64,000 nt of DNA, taken from Ctenosaura bakeri. Lineage: Eukaryota; Chordata; Lepidosauria; Squamata; Iguanidae. Location: assembly GCA_948474755.1 (NCBI GenBank), contig CAOLHI010001672.1, positions 124,001-188,000 of the forward strand. Direction: 5' to 3'. The translations under genes and the position numbers were made by a program. The notes below the pieces were generated by a model, which worked only from the letters and a program-made list of their open reading frames with translations, was not told where the DNA came from and ran no database searches. Position 1 is the first letter of the stretch, and every line of letters starts with the position of its first letter. Below, piece by piece: positions 12,701 through 24,700 of the stretch.

Positions 12701-15700
12701 CTTCGCGGTCGACGACACCTGTTACCAGTACAAGGTGCTGCCGTTCGGACTCTCGACTGCCCCAAGGGTCTTCACCAAGTGCATGGCCCCGGTGGTATCC
12801 TTCCTGCGGACGAAGGGTGCTTCTGTCTTCCCTTACCTCGACGATTGGCTGTTGGTGGCGTCCTGCAAACAGAGACTTTACCACGACGTCCACATGACGT
12901 TGTCACTCCTGACCCGCCTTGGTCTACGGGTGAATCCGAAGAAGTCCCACCTCGAGCCGGCGAGGATCTTGGACTTCATCGGGGCGACGCTCGACTCGAC
13001 CTCCGCCAGGGCGTATCTACCAGAGTCTCGAGCCCAAACCCTGATCCGGGTCGCCGCTCACGCTCGTACGGCCCCGACGTTATCTGCGAGAAGCGTCCAG
13101 CAGCTCTTGGGCTACATGGCTGCGACGACCGCTGTGACATATCTAGCCAGGCTGAGAGCGAGACCTCTTCAACACTGGTTCGTCCGCATATTCGACCCCC
13201 TGCGAGACGAACAGACACTCCGACTGCAGCTGCCGGAAGACGTCCGCTCATCCCTCCGATGGTGGCAGTCGCGACGCAATCTCATGTCAGGGATGCCTTT
13301 CCAACAGCCGACACCGAAGGTGACGGTAACGACCGACGCCTCCCTGTATGGATGGGGTGCCCACTGCGGCGAACTCAGAGTCCGCGACAGATGGACCGAC
13401 GACGAGACCGCTCTCCATATCAACGCACTGGAGCTGCTCGCCGTCTTGAAAGCGCTACGGGCGTTCCGCCACGTCGTAGCGGGGCGGACGGTCCTGGTTC
13501 TGACGGACAATACCACCGCCGTCTGTTACATCAACAGACAAGGAGGGACTCACTCCACAACCCTGCTCAACATTGCACTCGACTTGTGGGAATGGTGCAT
13601 TCGCCTGCATACGCATCCCGTGGCAGTTCACCTGGCCGGGCAGGAGAACACCACGGCAGACGCCCTAAGCAGGGACACCTCATCCCATCACGAATGGTCT
13701 CTCTCCGGAGAGGCGTTCAGACTGATTCAGGACCGCTGGGGCGAACCATCGATCGACCTCTTCGCGACCAGGGAAAACGCGAAGTGTCGCCGATTCTGTT
13801 CCAGAGCGGGCCACGATCGTGCCTCCATCGGGGACGCTTTCCAGTTTCCGTGGACCGGGGAACTCCTCTACGCGTTTCCGCCGTTCCCGCTGCTCGGCTG
13901 GACGATATCGAAGATCCTCGCTGACCGAGCCGACGCGATCCTGGTAGCCCCGTACTGGCCGAGGCAACATTGGTTCGCACCCCTGCTACAAGCCGCACGA
14001 GACGACCTGCTCCGGTTGCCACCGACACCGGACCTGCTCTCCCATTCCAGCGGCCGAGTCCTCCATCCGGACCTGCCACGCCTGGCCCTCCATGCCTGGA
14101 GGATATCGCACTAGACGATCCCGTGCTCGGTACCGTCCTCGTCGCGGCCAGGAAGGAATCCACCCGTCGCAACTATCAATATAAATGGCGGCGCTTCCTG
14201 ACCTTCGCTAACGAGAGGAGTGAGCCAGTATCGCCCGCGGGGCTCTCTACCGTCCTGCATTTCCTCCTGCACCTCCGGCAACAGGGGCTGGCGTTTCCAT
14301 CCCTGAAGGTGTATCTCTCCGCGATCGTGGCATACCAACCGCCACGATTGGCTGCCTCGGCCTTCTTCAGGAACGATACCGTTAAGCGGTTCCTGAAAGG
14401 ACTTCATCATCTCTACCCGCCGGTATCGCCGCCGCTACCGCCGTGGTCCCTCTCGCTGGTGCTCTCGCAGCTGACAAAGCCGCCCTTCGAGCCGATGGCG
14501 ACCTCGGATGATAGGCTCCTGACCATGAAAACTGCCTTCTTGGTAGCGGTGACCTCAGCGAGGCGAGCGGGTGAGATCACAGCTCTTCGATCCGATGAGC
14601 CCTTCACGGTCTTCCACAGAGACAAGGTGGTCCTGAGACCTGACATCTCGTTCCTGCCTAAGGTGGTGTCCAGTTTCCATCTCAACCAGGACATCATCCT
14701 GCCTGCCTTCTTCCCGAACCCGACGACACCGTTGGAGCGGTCCCTCCACTCCCTGGACGTGCGTCGGGCCGTGGCCTTCTACATGGACAGGACTGCTTCC
14801 TTCCGACAGACGCCGCATCTCTTCGTTTGCTATGGGCGACGTTGGAAGGGCCTTAAAGTGTCCACCCAGCGCTTCTCCAAGTGGGTGGTACGGACTATTC
14901 AACTGGCGTATGAGCTCGCGAGGAAGCCTTCGCCAGTCCTACTTCGAGCCCACTCCACCAGAGCGGTGGCTACTTCTGCGGCCCTCCTGCGAGGAGTTGA
15001 CCTGCATGAACTCTGCCGTGTGGCGACCTGGTCCCAACCATCGACCTTCGTGCGCCACTACAGGCTCGACTGCCGGTCGCGCAGAGATGCCCGGTTTGGA
15101 CGTGAGGTGTTGGCTTCCGTGCTGTAGGACCTGACCCGCCGTCCGACCGGTAAGCTACACAGTCTCCTAGTGTATGAAGGCACAGAGACCACGAAGAAGA
15201 AGAACAGGTTGCTTACCTGTAACTGTGGTTCTTCGAGTGGTCATCTGTGCCATCATACACACCCGCCCTTCCTCCCCTCTTTCTCAGGTCCCTGTAGGTT
15301 CTACGGCGGACGACAGAACTGAGGAGAGACCGTTGCTCGGCGGGAGGAGCATGCGCAGTACCGGCGTGGGGGAGGGGTTCCCGCCAAGCGAACGAGCTCT
15401 AGAAGTTTCCGAACGCTACCGCGCAGGCGCTAAAGCTCCTAGTGTATGATGGCACAGATGACCACTCGAAGAACCACAGTTACAGGTAAGCAACCTGTTC
15501 TTCTTTGCCCTTCATGCCGATCCCCAGTTGTCTGGTGGGTTGCTTGCTGTTTTGCACTGTGAAGGACTTGCCTGTGGCTACAGCTGTGAAGGGTTGGCAG
15601 AAGGTGTGAGCAGATTCTGCTAGCCGCCTTTCTGGCGGTTGGCATGGGTCCTGGATCCAGGACTATGGTTTCCGGTGCCATCAGATGACTTATCCAGAGC

Positions 15701-18700
15701 ATTCCCTTGCACTGTGTAGAGGTGCAGGGGTGCTGGTGGGTGTGCACAGCTCAGTAGGGGAACAAGCCCCTTGTACTTCTTGGTTACTGAGTGGTTTTGC
15801 CATGAGCTTCAATGCTTTTGGCAGGGGCTGGACAGTCAGGCTCATCAGTTAATAGGCAGGTTGACCAATGCCTGGATCCGGACCTATTTACACACCAACC
15901 GTGTAGCAGCTGTAATCAAATAAAGTTGTGGCCTTTTCTCTCCACATGTGTATCTTGTGTTTTTTGGGACTGGTAGCAGATCTCACCCTTGAACTTGCAA
16001 TGGTATATTCTTTCTCTCTCTCTGTCTGTCTCTCCTTCACACAATAACACACATACATATAGAGTGTGACATAACTGAAGCAAAGAATGGACCAAATGCA
16101 CAACAGTCAACACAGAAATACTTACATGACCAATGAGGGTGCAGTATGTAGCAGCCAGCATTTTTACATAATCAGCTCCAACCTCCACGGTGACCCTTGG
16201 GAGAACATTTTCTAGCAGCTCAATCACTTTAGACAGAACATCTGGCTTTGAGGTGCCCAGTGCATTCAGGAGAGCTAGCTGCATGCACCAAGGATTCTCC
16301 ATCTACAGAAAAAGTTGCTTCCTTTAACATATTTCATAGGCCTAGCAACAGATCTCTTTGGAAGTGAGAAGACATCTGTGCCACCATTCTCTTGGTGAAA
16401 AAGGGAAGAGAATAAAGCTGGTTTATGGCAGGGCAAATCAGCTGCACACCTGAAACTCAATGGCTCTCAGAAAATGATCAATCCCTTCACAGCTCTGCAA
16501 GTGCTTTTTAATTGAAAATGTTTAGAACTGAACCTGGGACTTAACAGATAAAAAACATAATCTCTGCCCCATTCTAGGAAGTAATCTGTTGCTTTTCAGA
16601 TGGGGTCAGATCCACATAGCTGACAAATGGCTGATGCAAAAGTTATTTTCTCCTGATCAATGATCCAGTTATGCTATAAAGTAAGCTGTGAAGCTGCGCC
16701 TTTTGTTTCCACTGCCCAATTCTCCCCTTTGCTTCATGGGACTCCAAATATTGACCTTATGCAACCTGAAATACTATACTGGAAGCAATGTTAACCATAG
16801 TTAATTCAATCAAGGAAGCCTCTTAACCAGAACTTGAAACCAGGTTCACAGAATCAGAGAACCTTAAGAGCCAGAGGGGAACCGAAGGGCCATCCAGTCC
16901 AACCCCCTGCCATGCAGAAATACTCAACTAAAGTGTTTTCCAAAAGATACCCATCCATTCTCTATTTAAAGACCTCCAAAGATGGAGAGTCCACCACCCT
17001 CTGAAGCAGTTGTTACCCTGATTTCTGGGGGTCCCGTGAGGGACACTTATGTGCGCTCCAAATATTATAAAGTTGGGAATCAGCAAAGACCACAAGCTAG
17101 CATTACGAGAGGCAGGGCAATGTAGCGAGATCTTTTACCCAATGTCTACGGGGTCAGGCCAGGTCAAGGAGCAAACAGAAGTAACTAATAATTGTTGTTT
17201 ATTGATATACAGTCAAACATGTGTATGCAACACACTCACACAGAGATCTATAGAAATAAAAGTTGGAGTTGGATAGAGGGATTTTAAGAGGAGGTTTTGT
17301 ATGGGAAATACTACACCTATCCTGAAGCCCGGGTAGTCTGAAGAAAAGTAAGTGGAAATTGAGTTTCTCAGCACATGGAGCTGAGGAGAAGGCTCGCCGA
17401 ACAGAGCGACAGCAAGGCGGGATGGAAGCCAGAGCGATCCGAGGAAGCACTCAAAGTCAGGAGGTCTCATAGGGGAAAATGTGGCCGTAGGCTAGTCCGT
17501 TCCCGGGGATAACAATGAGTTTCGGGCTGGAGACAAAGCCTCTGAAAGGTCAGTAATTTACATGATTGAGTTATGACAGAGTTGTCAATAGAGTAGCCAG
17601 TATGCAAACACGGAGTGCTTGACAATTGAGTATTCGGCTTGTCAAGCTGCCTGCTCGGGGCAGGGTGTCCTTTGTAAGTAGCGTGCATACATAATGTGGT
17701 ACTTGCCTTGAGGTCTCCTAAAGCAGTAGTCTGGCTATTTCTGGCCTGCCTATATTGGTTTGGAATATTTCTGTGATTAGCGGCCATGCTTGTATGCGTG
17801 CTTGTCCGGGGGCCTCGTAAGCACGTGGAGGAAAAGGGGTAAAGAAGACCAAATTATTGATATCAAATGATATCTAATATCCCACAAGTCAGGGCTAGAA
17901 ACTACAGTAACACAGTCCATTTCACTATCAAAGAGCTCTTGCCATGAAAAAGTTCTTCCTAATGTTTAGTGGAATCTCTTTTATCATTTGAATCAACTGG
18001 TCCATGTTCTAGTCCCTGGAGCAGCAGAAAACAAGCTTGCTCCCTCTTCTATATAACATTGCTTCAGATATTTCAGGATAGCTATCGTGTCACCTCATAG
18101 TCTCCTCTTCTCTAAGCTAGACATGCCCAGCTCCTTCAGTCATTCTTCCTAAGGACTGGTGTCCATATTTTTGATTATTTTGGTCACCCTCCTCTGGATG
18201 TGTTCCAGCTTGTCATTATCTTTCTTGAACTATGGTGCCCACAGCTAGACACAGGATGCCAGATGAGGTCTGACCAAAACAGAATAGAGTGGCACTACAA
18301 CTTTCTCAATCTGGGCAGTATACTCTGGTTGACACAGCCTAGACCAGCACTGTTGTTTCATGTTTAGCTTGTGGCCTGCTAAGACCCCCAGATATTTTTT
18401 GCATGTACTGCTTTCAAACCAGGTGTCATCCAACCTAAATTTGTACATTTCATTGTCCAAATTCATTTTTATAATTTTGGCCCAGATTTCTCATCTTTCA
18501 CGGTTACTTTGAATTCTGACACTATCTACCCCCACCCCCACACATTTTGGCGTCATCCACAAATTTGATAATCATGCCTTCTATTCCACCTTCTAAGTCA
18601 TTTGTAATCATATTAAACAACACCAGGCATGGGACAGAACACTGAGACCCCATTAGTCACCTCTGTCCAGGATGAAGAGCAACCACTGGGGAACACCTTT

Positions 18701-21700
18701 TTGGTTTTGGTCTGTCAACCAGTTACAAATATACCTAACTGTAACACTGTCTAGCCCATGGTTTACCAGTTTTTCTGCAAGAATATCATGGGGGACCTTG
18801 TCAAAAGCTTTACTGAAATCAAGTTACTCTACATCCACTAATCCACCTAGCTTTAACTCTGTTTTCATGTCAAAAGAGATAAAATTAATTTGACATGATT
18901 TGGTTTTGAGAAAGCTATGCTGGGCTCATATTAATCAAGACATTCCTTTCTAAATGTGAACAGAGTGATTGTTTAATGATCTGTTCTAGAACCTTTCCTA
19001 CTAGCAGTGTCAAAATGACTGGTCAGTAGTTGCTTAGGTCCTCTGTTCTTTGCCCTTTTTGAAGATGGGGACAACATTTGCCCTCTCCCAATCTTATGGG
19101 ACCTCTCCTGTTATCCAAGAATTCTCAAAGACTGTTGAGAGTTATTCTCCACATCCAGGAGTATGAAGTTCCTTTCATAATCTTGGCTGTACTTCATCTG
19201 GTCCTGAATATTTGAATTACGTGTGAAAGGGATCTAGGAGTCTTCATAGACCACAAGCTGAACATGAGTCAGCAGTGTGATGCAGCAGCCAAGAAAGCCA
19301 ATGCAATTCTTGGCTGCATCAATAGGAGTATGGTGTCTAGATCGAGGGAGGTACTGGTACCACTCTACTCTGCTTTGGTTAGACCCCATCTTGAATACTG
19401 TGTCCAGTTCTGGGCACCCCAATTCAAGAAGGATATTGACAAGCTGGAGCAAGTCCAGAGGAGGGCGACCAAAATGGTGAGAGGCCTGGAAGCCATGCCC
19501 TATGAGGATAGACTTAGAGAGCTGCTGTCGGGACCTCCGCAGCCCCAGACGCAGCACCCGAGGAGGAGGACGATCCGGTCTCCTCGTGAGTAGCGGCGGA
19601 GGTCTCCTCGCGAGTAGCGGCGGAGGTCTCCTCGCGAGTAGCGGCGGAGGCCTCCGGCGCCGGGAACAGCTGCCCGGACGCCGTCGAGGCCACCGCTGCC
19701 GCAGAGGAGGCTATGGAGCCACCTGCCGCTACGGGAGGTCGTCCCGAGCCTGCCTGCCCTGACGCCACTGAAGACACCGACGGAGCCGGCGCTGCGGAAG
19801 AGAGTCGCCCGGAGGTCGCTGGGCTGCCGCTCACCCGCCGGCCCGATCCGGAGGAGCCTGACGGCCTCCCTCCCACGTTCTCGCAGCGGCGGCAGGCCAA
19901 GGAGGCTGCCCGTCGCTCCCGCCGGTTGCTGGAGCGTCAGCGGCAGGCTGAGGGCTTGCAGCTGGCTAAGGACGCTCAGCTGTGAGCCCGGCTGAGGGCT
20001 CCCAGCTGTGCAGCAGCTTCAGGATTGGCCGGCGCCGGCGCCAGGCTCCTACTTTAGAGCCAGAGGGAGCCAAGTTCAGCACGGAGCAACAACCAACGGC
20101 TCTCCGTGTGTTGCCCGTCAGGGCTGCTGCCTTGTTCCTGCCTTGTTCCTGCTTTGTTCCTGCCTGCCTTGCCCCTGCTGTGGTCCCGCCTTGTTCCTGC
20201 CGAGACTCTGCTCGGAAGCCTTGCCAGCCAGCTTAACCCTTCGTTGCCCGGGTGAGGAAAACCCTTTCTTTTTGTTCCTGTTTACCGCCTGAAGTAAGGC
20301 TTGCTTTAGTTTTGCGGTGACTCTGCTGGCTGAGGCTTCCGGGACGCCAGCCTCGGCCTGAGCCAGACCCAAGCCTGCCCGGCCCCGCCCAGCCGCCGAC
20401 AGCTGGGTATGTTTAGTCTGCAGAAGAGGAGGTTAAGAGGGGACATGATAGCCATGTTTAAATATTTGAAGGGATGCCACGTAGAAGAAGGAGGGGACTT
20501 GTTTTCTGCTGCTCCAGAGACCAGGACAAGGAGCAATGGATTCAAGCTGCAGGAAAGGAGATTCCACCTGAACCTCAGGAAGAACTTCCTGACAGTCAGG
20601 GCTGTCCGGCAGTGGAATCTGCTGCCTCAGAGTGTAGTGGAGTCTCCTTTCTTGGAGGTTTTTAAGCAGAGGCTTGATGGCCATCTGTCGGGATTGATTT
20701 GAGGGTGTTCCTGCATGGCAGGGGGTTGAACTGGATGGCCTGTGTGGTCTCTTCCAACTCTGAATTTCTATGATTCTATGATTCTATGATTCTATGAATT
20801 CATTCAGAGTAGCTAGGTATTGACAGCCTGAGTGTATAGTGGTTTCAGCACTGGACTATGACCCTGGAGACCAGGGTTCAACTCTCCACTCAACCATAGA
20901 AACCCAGTGGGTGATCTTAGACTCACCACACACCTTAGTCCAGAACACCTTGTCATAGGTTCACCTTAGGCTGCTTTAAGTCAGAAACTCCTGAAGGCAC
21001 ACAACAACAACAACAACAACAACAACAGTTCTGGGCTGTAGTCCTTATATTGTGTGATTTAGTCTATTTTCACCATTTAGAACATTTAGAACGCTTTCTT
21101 CTGTATAACAAATCTCAAGAGGACATTGCCACTCCCACTATTTTCACCCCACTGACCAGTTCATCTCAGTTGTCTCCTCCATCTTTTGTCTGCAAATGGT
21201 CTGCAAAGTTAGTGAAGAATTTGTTGGTCCTTACATACTTGGCAGAGTGTGGCTTTCAACAAATAACAGAGTAGTTGAAGTCTCCCATTTCTACTATAGC
21301 TCTCGTTTTTGAATATTTGTGCATTTGTTTTAAGAAGACTATAATGTTGTGGTTTTGTGCCTTTAGTTGTTTCCAATTTCCGGCAACCCTAAGGCCCTCA
21401 TGGGGTTTTCTGAGGCTAAGAGTGTGTGACATGCTCAAGGTCACCCAGTGGGTTTCAATGGCTGAGTGGGGAATCGAACTCTGCTCTCTGGGGTCTTAGT
21501 CAAACACTCAAATCACTCTCTGGTACAAAAATGTAATTTTTCAAAGAGTCAGCATAAGCAACTGCTTTGAATGATTGTTTGGGGGCCAAAATTTGTATCC
21601 TTCCTCTCTAAAATTCACTTACCAATTCTGAATCTAATATAAGTGAAGAAATCCCCCGGAGGCTCAGCCTACGTACTCCAAGGCTATCATGGTCCAGCCA

Positions 21701-24700
21701 TTTCAATAGATATTCCACTGCCTCTTGATCAGCTTTCAGGTACGTAACACGGTTTATGAGAAGCTGGAAAGTCCAGAGGAAATAATTTCACAACTGAATA
21801 GACTGACAGTGGGGGAGGGGGGATTTTGCACATTTTGCTTCTCCAAGATGCATATTTTGCTGCCAGAAGTTTGCTCATTCACAGTGAGACAAGATGAACT
21901 GAGGAGAGACCAATGTCTATACTGCACATTTGGCTTTTCTTTTCAGGCTACATTTCCTTCTATATTGCCTAAAATTGGCCAGAGAAAATTTTTGAAAAAT
22001 TTCTTCCTTTTGACATGATTACTCTCATCTTTTCTGACCCAAAGCTGGTTTTCTTGTTCTGCATGGGACCACCCTAAGAAGACTAAAATTTGGTTGGAGA
22101 GGAATTCTTTAGCAAGAATATTTATTATGCAAAGTGTGGGGGGGCGTCCTCCTTTTGCTGACAATTATGTAAGTGTATAAATACAATTCTATAAGCCAGA
22201 ATCTGAAAGCACCAGCCACTCCTGCTAGGAAATCCAGTGGAACACTTGGGATGTGCCCTGCCTCCTAGACTAAGCAGCTTTCAGCCAAAATATGTTTAAA
22301 GTCAAGAGAATGTAAATCTCTGTCCACATACTTGCACAGATGGAGGCAGCAGTGTGGTTACTACTTTCCCAACTGCTCCAGCATCATTCTGGGGCTGTTC
22401 TGATTGTGCGGGTGGATAGGAAAGCACAGCTTTGCCTGTGTAATATTGTGCTGCAGAGTTTAAGGGAGTACTTGATATCTCTTTACATGAGGGTCTAAAT
22501 ACTACAACTGCAGCCATATCCAGCAATAATGCTGCTGTAATGCCCCAAAAAGATTCCAGCTGGTCTCCATCACCAATGAAAGCAGATCATTCCATAGATG
22601 GAGCAAGAGGAAGACCTTACTCTTCTTCCCAAGTTCCATTTCAGACATGATTGTATGTGTGTATGTGCCTTCAAGTTGCCTGTTGACTTATGGCAACCCC
22701 ATGAATTTCACAGTGTTTTCTTAGGCAAGGAATACTAAGACATAGTTTTGCCAGTTCCCTCCTCTGAAATACAGCCTACAGCACCTAGTATTCATTGGCA
22801 GTCTCCCATCCACTGCTTAGCTTCCAAATTCAGACAGAATCTGGTCCTTCTAAGGTATTCAGAAAGTTTAATAAGTATCCTTTAAATACAGCTAAGACTG
22901 ACACTAAACCAGAATTAAGGTCTACAGACAGGCTATGTTAGTGGAAAGAAGGCAAGCATGCCCTCAACATTTTGCATTTCCTCCAGTTTCAGTACTTCTT
23001 ACCTCAATATAAATTGTAGCAGCAATTTCATAGAGCCTTGGGGGCTCTCCAAAGGTTATGATGGAAAGAAGGCAGTCAACCATCTTGGGGATCCAAAACT
23101 GAGGGCCATTTATGAGAACCCTATAATATGAAGCAGAGTCTTGTGAATGATGAAAAAATGACATCAGAAAGCAGACCAAAAAAAGGAGACAACCAATTAC
23201 ATTTCGTGCCCTAGCAGCTGCCATTGTTCAGCTACCAACATTTTCCTTCCTACCTCACCAAAGAACACAATCCCTGGCTGAAGTCATCTGAGCAGCTCAG
23301 TTGCTCCCAACAGGGCAGGGTCTCCTCCTCTCTTGTTCCTAACATGTGGACAAGGAGCTGCAGAGTTTCAATTGATTTCCTTTAAGAAAAATAATAACCA
23401 AGAAGGGCCCTTGGGGACAAAAAGTGTTATAAAAAAAGGATTCCCTATTTCTAAGAAATCTGATGTACTGGATAGGACAGGATGAAAGAGCAGACAAGAC
23501 TAGCTGATCTAAGGGATAGAGTACATTGTAATGTTTAGAGTGAATGACAGGGATTGGGATAGTCATATTCAAGTGCCCACTGAGCCATAAAACCCAAAAG
23601 GATAGAAGCGCAGCAAAGGTCCTCAGACTACTCACCTCACCAATAACATATCTTCCTCAAATGATGCACAAATTTGATGCAGCAAGGCCAGTAACAGTAC
23701 TGAGAAGTGATCTTTGAAGTGCTCTTTATATGCACCAACCTTCAGGAGGCTGTGCACTACTTGAGTTGCATGTTGCTAGAAGAAATGGAGAAAGATATAA
23801 CTTGCTTTACCTGTGTGATTTTTTTTCACTCTTGCATTTGAGGGTGAAGTTTTGTGACTATAGAGCTGGGATGGCCAAGAGATGGCAAATACTAGGAACT
23901 GACATGCTGTATATGTTATATAGCTTGCCCTACATCCTATAAGCTAACCTATCTTCAGGTGTAATGGAGCACATCACCACCCAGTGCTGAAGAGCACTGG
24001 GTGGTGATGTGCTCCATTACACCTGAAGATGGTCATTTAATGGTCATTTCAATCAGCTTGTTCTTTGTCTAAGAAGAAAATATTTCTTTGGCTCTGCCCC
24101 CTCCATGGCTGTATGTATATGTACACAAATGCACACACATGCTAATACTGGGCATAATCTTTTCTCTTGTACAAGGTTCAGTGAAATGAATAGGAACTGC
24201 ATAAGAGGGAAGGCATCGTTCGTGCATGGCCCCCACTCAATTCTGCAAGACTTATGTATGAGAACGTTTCATTGGACTGTGTAATCTGGGGCAAATGGCC
24301 CTATCTCTTATTTGGCCACTCTTCATGGTGCCCCAGCCTGCCACTTGGAGTGGCCAGCTCATATTGCCTAATGGGAAGGTCACCTCTCCAATGGATGAAA
24401 TGTCACAACTTTTCAGCTACAGGAGTGGGGAAGATGTGGTCCTCTAGATGTTGTTGGGCTGTAACACCCAGAACTGCCAAAGCTGAGGAATGACTGCAGC
24501 TGCAGTCCATCACTATCCAGAGCAGGCCTGCACAACATACGGCCTGGGGGCCACATGCTGCTCACCAAAGGATTTTGTGCTGCCTGCATCACTCATGAAT
24601 GTGACAGCCAAAAAAGGTTGCAGCAATTAGGTTGCTGATGGTTTTGAATGAACTCGGCTGGGCCGTTCCCTCCTCCTTCCCTCCAGGGGGCAGCAGAGAG

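Larger units (their letters stand above)
9413..15505 (+). mobile_element. DIRS retrotransposon, apparently full length and recent
   Basis: The element is about 6.1 kb with inverted terminal repeats, three overlapping long ORFs (Gag; RT-RNase H-methyltransferase; tyrosine recombinase) and an internal complementary region before the right repeat, the hallmark of DIRS. The ORFs are unbroken over 816, 637 and at least 385 codons. CpG is abundant, in contrast to the AT-rich flanks, which fits a young insertion. DIRS elements integrate through a circular intermediate using the recombinase and make no target duplication; none is seen here. The flanks read TTGGCAG-TTT on the left and TTT-GCCC on the right. 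It lies antisense in an intron of the MROH-like gene. Confidence 0.93.
19220..20798 (+). mobile_element. CR1-type LINE 3' fragment, split by a GC-rich insert
   Basis: ORF2 C-terminal coding is readable ([38 protein letters not shown]) up to 19,520 and again from 20,402 ([20 protein letters not shown]). The 3' end is the typical (ATTCTATG)n run ending near 20,798. It lies head to head with the minus-strand CR1 copy ending at 19,215. Confidence 0.9.

Noticed and set aside
12287..13924. A 545-codon open frame overlapping the DIRS RT in another frame
   Set aside because: It overlaps the RT/RNase H frame with all its catalytic motifs and shows no domain itself. The stop-poor, GC-rich composition explains its length.
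16009..16036. CT-rich run as a regulatory tract
   Set aside because: It is a short (CT)n simple repeat, with nothing else pointing to function.
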